Under the pieces are notes generated by a model. It saw only the letters and a program-made list of their open reading frames with translations, made no database searches and was not told the origin of the DNA. A program made the position numbers and the translations under genes. This document shows positions 8,500 to 14,732 of a stretch of 22,673 nucleotides of DNA, in pieces. This DNA is from Clostridia bacterium. Lineage in GTDB: Bacteria; Bacillota_A; Clostridia; Christensenellales; Borkfalkiaceae. The DNA is taken from positions 1-22,673 of the forward strand of contig JAFTQI010000010.1 of assembly GCA_017462825.1 (NCBI GenBank). Reading direction: 5' to 3'. Within the stretch, counting starts at the first letter, position 1; each line of letters starts with the position of its first letter.

Positions 8500-9372
8500 T
8501 TAAATCGCCGTATAGCGGTTTCCGCCAAGGGACACGGCAAGCCCTTTCATTTCCAAAGAAGATAGCGTTGCCCGAAGCTTGAAAACGGGTATCCCCGTCT
8601 TTTGCGACAGCTCCGTCGCGTGAGCTTCCCCCTCTTTCAAGATTTCGTATAACTTTTCTTCGTCGGCGGATAACTCCGCTTGTTTCTCTCTTTTTGCAAG
8701 CGTAACGCCCAAACCAAACGCAATATCCTGCACGTTTTCCACAAGTTTGCCACCCTCTTTTATCAAACGGTTACAACCGACTCCGACCGATAAGTTCGGG
8801 AAATAAGGCAGCGCAAAAATCGGTTTCCCCGATTTTTGCGCGTATTTCGCCGTAATCAACGCGCCGCTTTTTTCCCCTGCGCCAAGCACGAATACGCCCT
8901 CGCCAAGCGCCGCCAAAAGCTCGTTTCTCCTTTCATAGGAATACGCTCTAACGGACGTTTCAAAGTCGTATTCCGACAAAATCAAGCCGCGTTTTGCCAC
9001 TTTTTCAAGGAGAGTAAGATTCCCCTGCGGCAAGCTGGAAAAACCACCCGCCAAAACGCAAATGACCCGACCTTTTTCTAGCGCACCTTCGATCGCCGCG
9101 CTATCGCCGCCGTCCGCCGCACCCGTGACGATTGCAAACGATGAGGTAAGCTCTTTCACGATTTCCGCGCCAAGCTTTAAGGCGGGAACGGGGGTTTTAC
9201 GCGACCCGACCACCGTCAGCTTCCGCATTCCCAAAAGACTCAAATCCCCTAAGGCATATACCTTTTTCGGCGGGGAAGTCAAGCCTTTCCATTCGCGCGG
9301 ATAAACGGGCGAGCAGTCGGCAATTTCGACCACGCTGGCTTTTAAGTTTTCCTTGTTTTCGAGTATGGACAC
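8500..9372 (-). CDS. dprA: DprA/Smf-like DNA processing protein, divergent
   Basis: DprA binds single-stranded DNA and loads RecA during transformation. This copy is short (290 residues; the family is commonly about 290-380) and lacks an obvious N-terminal SAM domain. The Rossmann core is recognisable: VVGSRKTP (54-61), TGAADGGDSAA (83-93), VLAGGFSSLP, GLILSEY, RRNELLAAL (148-156), GAGEKSGALIT (164-174) and IFALPY (185-190). Several positions differ from the consensus, such as SGxARGID..AH becoming TGAADGGDSAA and VPG becoming LPY. A C-terminal winged helix (about 228-290) is present. The start is GTG with AAAGGAG 6 bases upstream. It sits between comM and topA as in Firmicutes, which supports the assignment. 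A non-transformation role is possible. Confidence 0.88.
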   Translation of the reverse strand: MSILENKENLKASVVEIADCSPVYPREWKGLTSPPKKVYALGDLSLLGMRKLTVVGSRKTPVPALKLGAEIVKELTSSFAIVTGAADGGDSAAIEGALEKGRVICVLAGGFSSLPQGNLTLLEKVAKRGLILSEYDFETSVRAYSYERRNELLAALGEGVFVLGAGEKSGALITAKYAQKSGKPIFALPYFPNLSVGVGCNRLIKEGGKLVENVQDIAFGLGVTLAKREKQAELSADEEKLYEILKEGEAHATELSQKTGIPVFKLRATLSSLEMKGLAVSLGGNRYTAI

Positions 9373-9416
9373 AAACCGCTCCTTTTAACCGAATGTCCGC
9401 AGGGCAAATTCCTCGC

Positions 9417-10943
9417 TTAATCTTCTTCTGCGCCGTAGGTGCGATAGGAAATCGCTTCGTATAAATGATCGGGCTGAATATTTTCCGAAAGCTCCAAATC
9501 GGCTATCGTGCGCGCGACTTTCAAAATACGTGATCTTGCGCGCGCGGATAAATGTAATCTATCAAACGCTTCTCTAAGTACCTTTTCGCATTCTTCGCTA
9601 AGCGAACAATACGCGCGGGTTTCCTTTTCACCCATTTCCGCGTTCGTCTTGACCGCGCTCCCTGCAAAACGCTCTCTTTGGATTGCTCTCGCTCGGTCGG
9701 CGCGTTCTTTCACACTCGCGCTTGTTTCCGCTTTTTCTTGGGAAACCAAATCGTCGTAATCTACCCCGTCCACTTCCACTTGAATATCGATTCTATCAAG
9801 GAGGGGGCCCGATACGCGCGCTTTATAACGGCGGATATCGTTAGGGGTACAGCTACAACGGCGTTTTTTACTGCCGTAGTTTCCGCAAGGACAAGGATTC
9901 ATACTCGCACAAAGCATAAAGGACGCGGGATAAGTCACCGTACCGCCCGAGCGGGAAATGGTGATTACGCCGTCCTCTAAGGGCTGACGGAGCGCTTCAA
10001 GCGCCGAACGCTTATATTCGGGCAGTTCGTCTAAAAACAGCACGCCGCCGTTTGCCAAGCTGATTTCCCCGGGGTGCACGCTCTTATTCCCGCCACCGCA
10101 AAGGGAAACGGTCGTCGCCGTGTGATGCGGACTCCTAAACGGGCGTTCCGTCACGATTCCCTCCTGACCGAGCGTTCCTGCGACCGAGTGAATCTTCGTG
10201 ATTTCAAGCGCTTCGTCAAAAGACATATCGGGAAGCACGGACGGAATCGATCGTGCAAGCATTGTTTTACCGCTGCCCGGAGGCCCAACGAAAAGCACGT
10301 TGTGCCCGCCTGCGACCGCCACTTCCAAAGCCCGTTTTGCGATTTCCTGCCCCTTTACGAACGCCAAATCATAAGTTTTGCCTGTCTGCGTCCGTTCAGT
10401 TTGGAAATTTGACGCGGGTACGGGGAGAATCGGCGCATAGCCGGAAAGATGATTGACGACTTCCTTTAAATTCTTTGCCGCGTACGTTTCTACGCCGCAA
10501 ATAAACCCTGCTTCTTTTTCGTTTTCCTTGGGGATAACGAATTTCGTAAAACCTTTATCTCTTGCCGAAATAATCGACGGCAACACGCCCGTAACGGGGC
10601 GCAAATCGCCGTTTAAGGCAAGCTCGCCAAGAAATACGATTCCGTCTACGTTCGCTTGCAAACCGCCGCAAGCAAGCAATATACTCACCGCAACGGGCAA
10701 ATCAAAGGACGAGCCTTCTTTTTTCACGTAAGCAGGCGCAAGATTGACGGTGATTTTGTGCATCGGAAATTCCAAAGCGCTATTTTTGATCGCGCTTCTT
10801 ACCCGTTCTCTCGATTCTTTGACTGCGGCGTCGGGAAGTCCTACCAAATCGTAGGACGGAATCCCTTTCGAAACGTCCGCTTCTACCGTCACGCTCACCC
10901 CTTCCAAGCCGGAAAGGGCGTAGCTTTGCACCTTCGCTATCAT
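9417..10943 (-). CDS. comM: ComM/YifB family Mg-chelatase-like AAA+ ATPase
   Basis: Hexameric helicase-type ATPase; ComM of Vibrio promotes branch migration in natural transformation, and the Firmicutes members are usually called YifB. 508 residues. The N-terminal Lon-protease-like (ChlI) domain covers about 1-165 (SGLEGVSVTVEADVSKG, KITVNLAPAYVKKEG). The AAA+ domain has Walker A GPPGSGKT (220-227), Walker B VLFLDELPE (301-309) and the CPCG...CSC element (C351, C353, C363, C365), then GPLLDRIDIQVEV and a C-terminal lid. The ATG at 10943 has AAGGAG 8 bases upstream and fits the family start; an in-frame TTG at 11030 would add 29 unlikely residues. It is the first gene of the operon, 44 bases before dprA, and is preceded by a terminator-like hairpin in its leader. 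Confidence 0.94.
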   Translation of the reverse strand: MIAKVQSYALSGLEGVSVTVEADVSKGIPSYDLVGLPDAAVKESRERVRSAIKNSALEFPMHKITVNLAPAYVKKEGSSFDLPVAVSILLACGGLQANVDGIVFLGELALNGDLRPVTGVLPSIISARDKGFTKFVIPKENEKEAGFICGVETYAAKNLKEVVNHLSGYAPILPVPASNFQTERTQTGKTYDLAFVKGQEIAKRALEVAVAGGHNVLFVGPPGSGKTMLARSIPSVLPDMSFDEALEITKIHSVAGTLGQEGIVTERPFRSPHHTATTVSLCGGGNKSVHPGEISLANGGVLFLDELPEYKRSALEALRQPLEDGVITISRSGGTVTYPASFMLCASMNPCPCGNYGSKKRRCSCTPNDIRRYKARVSGPLLDRIDIQVEVDGVDYDDLVSQEKAETSASVKERADRARAIQRERFAGSAVKTNAEMGEKETRAYCSLSEECEKVLREAFDRLHLSARARSRILKVARTIADLELSENIQPDHLYEAISYRTYGAEED

Positions 10944-10958
10944 AAGCTTTTCTCCTTC

Positions 10959-10991
10959 AAAAAGCGTTATCCGCAGGTGTGCGGATAACGC
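10959..10991 (-). promoter_or_regulatory. Terminator-like hairpin in the comM leader (candidate attenuator)
   Basis: A perfect 11-bp inverted repeat (10964-10974 with 10981-10991) around a 6-base loop is followed on the minus strand by TTTTT (10963-10959) and then directly by the AAGGAG of comM. It lies downstream of the operon promoter, so it is in the transcribed leader. Such placement fits an attenuator, or a hairpin that influences ribosome access. A TGCGG inside the hairpin could alternatively pair with an upstream CCGCA. A second 8-bp A/T-rich stem (11051-11058 with 11069-11076) lies earlier in the leader. Confidence 0.6.
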
Positions 10992-11113
10992 ATACGTGCG
11001 GCTATTCTCTAAAATAACCGTTGAACCCAAACCTCGTCCAACGAAAGCAGTTTTTCGCGCAAACTTTGGCGAAAAAAAGAGAATCGCTCCTTCCTTATAT
11101 ATTCCTGTCCTTC

Positions 11114-11142
11114 ATTATATATGAAAAGTTCAAAAAAGTAAA
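11114..11142 (-). promoter_or_regulatory. Promoter of the comM-trxA operon
   Basis: On the minus strand TTTACT (11142-11137) is followed by 17 bases and TATAAT (11119-11114). The -10 is perfect and the -35 matches four of six. Transcription would begin near 11107, leaving a leader of about 160 bases before the comM ATG at 10943. Confidence 0.75.
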
Positions 11143-11180
11143 CTGAATTTCCGATATTTTTCGGTTTTAGACAAAAAAAA

Positions 11181-11355
11181 TGGCTCTGTCACGACAAATG
11201 GTTGATTCGTGCTTTGCACGCTTTGACGAGAAAAATACAAGAAAGACAAGCGTTTTGCGAGGGCGCATACCCCCAGCGGTCTGTAATCGAGCATAACGCG
11301 CCGTATTTTACCGCATTTTTCCGTCAAAAATCAACTGTGCGTTGTGATAGAGACA
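11181..11355. repeat. 175-bp near-palindromic element (MITE-like or structured RNA)
   Basis: The two halves are imperfect inverted copies. TGGCTCTGTCAC at 11181 matches the reverse complement of the end at 11355 (TGTCTCTATCAC); further in, both arms read GTTGATT ... TTTGACG ... AAAAAT ... then AGCG/CGCG and TTTTGC/TTATGC. The left arm has an extra 14-base insert (11208-11221) that itself folds as CGTGC-TTT-GCACG. The inner loop lies around 11262-11282. Both flanks are A-runs (left 11173-11180, right 11356-11361), and the right one is the U-tract of the rplS terminator. No convincing gene lies inside. It begins with TG and ends with CA. A non-autonomous transposon or a long-hairpin RNA are the main options. 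Confidence 0.7.
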
Positions 11356-11390
11356 AAAAAATAAGTCCGCCGTTGACTTTGGGCGAACCT
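11355..11390 (-). terminator. Terminator of rplS
   Basis: On the minus strand AGGTTCGCC (11390-11382) pairs with GGCGGACTT (11371-11363) as a 9-bp stem with two G-U pairs and a 10-base loop. It is followed by A and seven T residues (11361-11355). It starts 25 bases after the rplS stop. Confidence 0.75.
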
Positions 11391-11415
11391 ACTCTTTTCG
11401 GTGATAAATCCGAGG

Positions 11416-11760
11416 TTAAATTTTTTCCTTAACTTTTGCTGCTTTACCGGTGAGACCGCGCAAATAGTACAACTTAGCTCTTCTTACTTTACCCTTTCTA
11501 ACGACCGTGATGGACGCGATTTTCGGGGAATGAAGGGGATAAGTTTTTTCTACGCCTACGCCGTAAGAAATGTGGCGTACGGTGAAAGTTTCGGAAATGC
11601 CGCCGTTACGCTTCGCGATTACGACGCCTTCGAAGTTCTGTACACGTTCCTTGCCGCCTTCGATGATCTTGTAGCCAACCTTAATCGTGTCGCCTACGTT
11701 GAATGCGGGAACTTCTGCTTTCATGCTTTCAGCGTTGATTGCTTCGATAATTCCTTTCAT
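11416..11760 (-). CDS. rplS: Large-subunit ribosomal protein L19
   Basis: Ribosomal protein L19 of the 50S subunit, at the 30S-50S interface; 114 residues, the usual length. Diagnostic stretches are [55 protein letters not shown], and the basic end [24 protein letters not shown]. The ATG has GGAGGT 10 bases upstream. The gene has its own promoter, a structured leader resembling the L19 leader family, and its own terminator. In Bacillus it follows rpsP-rimM-trmD; here it is a stand-alone unit, with the comM operon downstream and the metal-transport pair upstream. Confidence 0.98.
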   Translation of the reverse strand: MKGIIEAINAESMKAEVPAFNVGDTIKVGYKIIEGGKERVQNFEGVVIAKRNGGISETFTVRHISYGVGVEKTYPLHSPKIASITVVRKGKVRRAKLYYLRGLTGKAAKVKEKI

Positions 11761-11780
11761 TTTTAGACTTTACCTCCGTT

Positions 11781-11856
11781 ATTTACGAAACGTTCATTAC
11801 CTGCTGCGTGATTCCTCACCACGCCCAATAAAAAGGCAGCGGAACGCTCGAAGTCA
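11781..11856 (-). ncRNA. Probable L19 ribosomal-protein leader
   Basis: The roughly 95-base leader between the promoter and rplS folds around three pairings: GCTGC (11840-11836) with GCAGC (11807-11803), CGTTC (11846-11842) near GAACG (11795-11791), and an inner hairpin CGTGGTGA-GGAA-TCACG around 11823-11807. Highly structured autoregulatory leaders before rplS are known in Firmicutes (the L19 leader family), and the position and size agree. L19 binding is the expected signal. A covariance-model match was not tested. Confidence 0.6.
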
Positions 11857-11862
11857 GCAATT

Positions 11863-11891
11863 ATTATATACAATTTTTCTCCGTTTAGCAA
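11863..11891 (-). promoter_or_regulatory. Promoter of rplS
   Basis: On the minus strand TTGCTA (11891-11886), 17 bases, then TATAAT (11868-11863). The -10 is perfect. The start point near 11856 places the structured leader entirely inside the transcript. Confidence 0.8.
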
Positions 11892-11938
11892 GCATTTTTG
11901 CATGCCTTTTGAAAAAAAAATTCTATTTTTGCGATATT

Positions 11939-12946
11939 TTATAACGCGAACAGGTACACGTAATAGCTCGCAAACCCAACGAGCATCACCATCCCGCCCC
12001 AGCGCTTGATTTTATGCCCGGGTAAATACGCAAGCCCCGCCAAAAGCGCCGCGGTCGCAATCGCGATGATTCCGTCAATTCTAAACGCCGACTCGAAATT
12101 GAGCGGCAAAATCATACTCGTAATCCCAATCGTTCGCAAAATATTAAAGATACAGCTACCGACGATATCCCCCACGGCGATGTCCGTTTCCCCTTTCGAC
12201 GCGGCAACAACCGCCGTCACAAGCTCGGGCAAGGACGTACCGATGGCAACCACCGTCAAGCCGATAATGCGTTGCGAAAGTCCAATTTCTACGGCAATCG
12301 TCGTCGCGCCTTCCACGGCAAGCTGCGCGCCGAGCACCACGATTCCCAAGCCGACCAAGGTCAAAACGCTTAAAAACCAAGCGCGCGTTTTCATTCGCTC
12401 ATACCAACCCTTAAAGCCTTTCGCCGCCGTTTCGGGCGCAGGATCTTCGAGCGCGTGCGTTTCTAAATTAGGGATTGTTTCCTTCTTACGGGCACGGAGC
12501 GCCACCCAAATGAGCACCACCGTATAAACCATCGAAATTGCGAAGAGTACCAACCCTTCCCAACGCGCCACCTCGCCGTCCAAGCCAAACGCTAAAAACA
12601 ACACGGACGCACCGAGCAAAACGGGAAAATCCATACGCAGGGTGTCTTTTTGTACAAGCAACGGACAAATGATCGCCGCCACGCCCAAAATCAACAAAAT
12701 GTTCGTTATATTACTGCCGAGAATATTCCCCACGGCAAGGCTCGCGTCCCCGTCCACCGCCGAAATAATCGACGTGGCAAGCTCGGGCGCGCTCGTCCCA
12801 AAGGCTACGATCGTAAGCCCGATAATCAGCGTAGGAACGCGCAATTTTTCCGCAATTCCCGCCGCTCCGTCCACGAACCAGTCCGCGCCTTTCACCAAGC
12901 ATACAAACCCTATTACAAGCAGTACGATTGCGATAAACATATCCAT
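11939..12946 (-). CDS. CaxA/YrbG-type Na+/Ca2+-exchanger-family antiporter, manganese-riboswitch controlled
   Basis: Integral membrane cation antiporter of 335 residues with about ten TM helices in two inverted halves. The two alpha repeats are GTSAPELATS (50-59) with GNILGSNITN (73-82), and GTSLPELVTA (236-245) with GDIVGSCIFN (259-268). The key glutamates Glu55 and Glu241 are present. In the second repeat Asp260 and Cys265 replace the Asn residues of the first. A hydrophilic loop (about 150-190) separates the halves. The start at 12946 has AGGAG 7 bases upstream; the longer frame to 12973 starts with TTG inside the terminator. The family name suggests Ca2+/Na+ exchange, but the yybP-ykoY riboswitch in its leader points to Mn2+ as a physiological substrate. 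The next gene upstream is divergent. Confidence 0.9.
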   Translation of the reverse strand: MDMFIAIVLLVIGFVCLVKGADWFVDGAAGIAEKLRVPTLIIGLTIVAFGTSAPELATSIISAVDGDASLAVGNILGSNITNILLILGVAAIICPLLVQKDTLRMDFPVLLGASVLFLAFGLDGEVARWEGLVLFAISMVYTVVLIWVALRARKKETIPNLETHALEDPAPETAAKGFKGWYERMKTRAWFLSVLTLVGLGIVVLGAQLAVEGATTIAVEIGLSQRIIGLTVVAIGTSLPELVTAVVAASKGETDIAVGDIVGSCIFNILRTIGITSMILPLNFESAFRIDGIIAIATAALLAGLAYLPGHKIKRWGGMVMLVGFASYYVYLFAL

Positions 12947-12958
12947 ATATTTTCTCCT

Positions 12959-13000
12959 AAAAAATACACGCAAAAGACTTTAATCTTTCGCGCATAAGTC
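12959..13000 (-). terminator. Riboswitch expression platform: terminator with competing antiterminator
   Basis: On the minus strand 12995-12984 pairs with 12977-12966 (12 bp, including G-U pairs; core CGCGAAAGA with TCTTTTGCG) around a 6-base loop, followed by A and six T residues. The ribosome-binding site comes right after. The strand AAGACTT (13000-12994 region), which closes the aptamer P1 stem, can instead pair with AAGTCTT (12980-12974 region), excluding both P1 and the terminator. This gives mutually exclusive folds, as expected for a transcriptional riboswitch. Confidence 0.75.
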
Positions 13001-13090
13001 TTGCCGCTTTATAAAAAACGCCTTGAACTTTCGTTCCGTGCTGTAGACGCTTTTCACCGCACTTTGCGCGGTCGGCTACTCCCTTATTAT
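12994..13090 (-). ncRNA. yybP-ykoY family manganese riboswitch
   Basis: The minus-strand leader begins ATAAGGGAGTAGCCGACC, matching the conserved GGGAGUAG start of the family, and ends GGCAAGACTTAT, matching its conserved GCAAGAC end. ATAAG (13087-13083) pairs with CTTAT (12998-12994) as the P1 closure. Inside are a CCGC/GCGG hairpin (about 13071-13057), a helix of AAAAGCGTC with GGCGTTTT, and a GAAC-GAAA-GTTC hairpin with a GNRA loop (about 13036-13025). The family binds Mn2+ and controls Mn2+ exporters. The aptamer starts a few bases after the predicted transcription start and is followed by a terminator platform. Confidence 0.87.
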
Positions 13091-13096
13091 GCCCAT

Positions 13097-13126
13097 ATTT
13101 TACCATATCGTTACTCTTTTTGTCAA
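13097..13126 (-). promoter_or_regulatory. Promoter of the riboswitch-antiporter transcript
   Basis: On the minus strand TTGACA (13126-13121), 18 bases, then TAAAAT (13102-13097). Transcription would start near 13090, exactly at the 5' edge of the riboswitch aptamer. Confidence 0.82.
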
Positions 13127-13156
13127 GGTTTTTTCAAGTGCCCACCTCCTTTTTGA

Positions 13157-13185
13157 TTGACAAAATCTTTCATGTTTTTTATAAT
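13157..13185 (+). promoter_or_regulatory. Consensus promoter of the cation efflux gene
   Basis: TTGACA (13157-13162), 17 bases, TATAAT (13180-13185), all consensus. The start near 13192 leaves a leader of about 23 bases, so no riboswitch controls this gene. The divergent antiporter promoter lies 30 bases away on the other strand. Confidence 0.88.
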
Positions 13186-13214
13186 AGCCATATCACATAT
13201 AAAAGAAGGGACTT

Positions 13215-14381
13215 ATGACGAACTTCCTTATTCGTATTTTTATCGGCAAGAATAAAGACCCGAACGATCCAAAGGTGCGGGGCAGGTACGCGTCCATGGC
13301 AGGTTTTACGGGGATTGTGCTCAACGTTTTGCTCTTTGCGGGCAAGCTGACCTTGGGTATTATCGCAGGCTCGGTCGCCATCATCGCGGACGCGTTCAAT
13401 AATATCTCGGACGCAGGCTCGGCAATCGTCACTTTGATCGGTTTTCGGCTTGCAAGTAAACCCGTTGATAAAGAACACCCCTTGGGGCACGGTAGAGCGG
13501 AGTACGTGACCGGCTTTATCGTCGATATGCTGATTATCTTGGTCGGCTTCGAGCTTTTCAAAAGCTCCATCGACAAAATTATTCACCCCACCACCCCGAC
13601 CGTCGGGATCGCAACGACTATTCTTCTTTGCGTGGCGGTACTTGTGAAAATTTGGCTGTTTTTCTTCTACCGCAAAGTCGCTATCACCATTCGCTCGTCC
13701 GCGATTAAAGCGGCTTCGTTCGATAGCTTGACCGATTGCGTTGCGACCACGCTCGTACTCGCCTCCGCTCTTCTTTCCAAGCAATTCAGCTTCGGTATCG
13801 ACGGCTACGCGGGTATACTCGTCGCTGCGTTCATTATGTTCACGGGCATCAAAGCTGCGAAAGAGACCATCAATCTTTTGCTTGGTTCTCCCCCCGAGCC
13901 TGAATTTATTGAAAAAATTTACGAATTCACTAAAGGGTATCCGCGCGTCATCGGGATTCATGACGTTATGGTGCACGACTACGGTCCAGGCAGACAAATC
14001 GTTTCCTTTCACGCGGAAGTCCCCTCCGATGAAAACATCAATATCGCCCACGAAGAAATCGACCAATTAGAGCGAGATTTACACGCCAAACTCGGCTGTA
14101 TCGTAACCGTGCATTTAGATCCCGTTGTGACGGACGACCCAGTCGTGAACCAACTGCACGCCATTGCCGAAAACGCAGCGAAAGAAATCAATCCGACGTT
14201 TAGCATACATGATTTCCGTATCACCAAGGGTGAAACAAACGTAAATATGATTTTCGATTTAGTGCTTCCCGTAGACTGCCAAATAACCGCGGAAGAAGCG
14301 GAAAACGCCGTTTCTGAAAAGATTCGCGAATGTGTACCCAATAGTTTTTGCGTAATTCGCGTAGAACACCCGTTCGTATAA
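13215..14381 (+). CDS. Cation diffusion facilitator (CDF), manganese-type metal site
   Basis: Proton-coupled metal exporter of the inner membrane, 388 residues, six TM helices followed by a soluble C-terminal domain (from about 210) of the dimerisation type. Aligned to YiiP, the TM2 metal-site pair is Asn62/Asp66 (FNNISDAGS) and the TM5 pair is Asp170/Asp174 (SFDSLTD), an N-D/D-D site typical of Mn2+ exporters such as MntE, unlike the H/D site of Zn2+ exporters. HPLGHGRAE follows TM2-3. The C-terminal domain (about 210-388) is longer than in YiiP and contains HDVMVHDYGPGRQIVSFHAEV. The ribosome-binding site is AGAAGGG. It is the only plus-strand gene here and is divergent from the manganese-riboswitch antiporter. 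Confidence 0.92.
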   Translation: MTNFLIRIFIGKNKDPNDPKVRGRYASMAGFTGIVLNVLLFAGKLTLGIIAGSVAIIADAFNNISDAGSAIVTLIGFRLASKPVDKEHPLGHGRAEYVTGFIVDMLIILVGFELFKSSIDKIIHPTTPTVGIATTILLCVAVLVKIWLFFFYRKVAITIRSSAIKAASFDSLTDCVATTLVLASALLSKQFSFGIDGYAGILVAAFIMFTGIKAAKETINLLLGSPPEPEFIEKIYEFTKGYPRVIGIHDVMVHDYGPGRQIVSFHAEVPSDENINIAHEEIDQLERDLHAKLGCIVTVHLDPVVTDDPVVNQLHAIAENAAKEINPTFSIHDFRITKGETNVNMIFDLVLPVDCQITAEEAENAVSEKIRECVPNSFCVIRVEHPFV

Positions 14382-14418
14382 TTCAACGCGTACACGGTAT
14401 GCTGTTATTACAAATGAT

Positions 14419-14450
14419 AAACGCCCGACCGCAAAGGTCGGGCGTTTGAT
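14419..14450. terminator. Bidirectional terminator between convergent genes
   Basis: A perfect 12-bp stem (14419-14430 with 14436-14447) with a GCAAA loop lies 37 bases after the efflux gene and 9 bases before the stop of the opposite coiled-coil gene. On the plus strand it is followed by GATTTTCC; on the minus strand the outer AAA/TTT pairs lead into TTTATCATTTG. It probably serves both convergent genes. Confidence 0.75.
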
Positions 14451-14455
14451 TTTCC

Positions 14456-14704
14456 TTATTTCTTTCTTGCTTTTGCCGCGTCGATACGCGCTTGCGCCGC
14501 CGCTTTGCGCGCGTTCGCTTCCGCGATTTGTTTTTCGCGTTCTTCCTGCATCATCGCTTGTCGAGCCGAGGGCGAAAGCTTCGCTTCTTCCCAAGTCGCC
14601 TTGGATTCCGCTTTCACCGCTTGAAAGTTCGCCTTGTCTACTTCGTGTTGCGCTTTTGCGCTTGCCTTCATGTCTTGAAACGCTTTTTTGAAAAAGTTTG
14701 CCAT
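14456..14704 (-). CDS. Small Lys/Ala/Glu-rich coiled-coil protein, unknown function
   Basis: 82 residues, highly charged and helical (many K, A, E, Q), with no signal peptide or TM segment. The C-terminal half (EEREKQIAEANARKAAAQAR) looks like a coiled coil and the end is basic (KARKK). The frame runs upstream to a TTG at 14707, but the ATG at 14704 (MANFFKKAF) has AAAGGAG 7 bases upstream. It follows the 2-TM gene by 28 bases and so is probably in the same transcript. I do not recognise a family. The short N-terminal amphipathic segment MANFFKKAFQDM could touch the membrane, which would link it to its neighbour; this is inference. Confidence 0.7.
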   Translation of the reverse strand: MANFFKKAFQDMKASAKAQHEVDKANFQAVKAESKATWEEAKLSPSARQAMMQEEREKQIAEANARKAAAQARIDAAKARKK

Positions 14705-14732
14705 CAATTTTCTCCTTTCTATAGATTATTTG

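Noticed and set aside
10944..11030. TTG start extending comM by 29 residues
   Set aside because: It would translate the leader hairpin; no ribosome-binding site; the family begins at MIAKVQSYAL.
11311..11336. Possible promoter TTGATT-18-TAAAAT inside the palindromic element (minus strand)
   Set aside because: The -35 is part of the repeat arm and the match is weak; it cannot be told apart from the repeat itself.
11202..11432. Small plus- and minus-strand frames across the inverted repeat
   Set aside because: They are created by the palindrome; no ribosome-binding site and no protein-like pattern.
13179..14066. 295-codon minus-strand frame opposite the CDF gene
   Set aside because: It overlaps a clear CDF protein with metal-site residues, and its sequence (many D, R, N) shows no domain.
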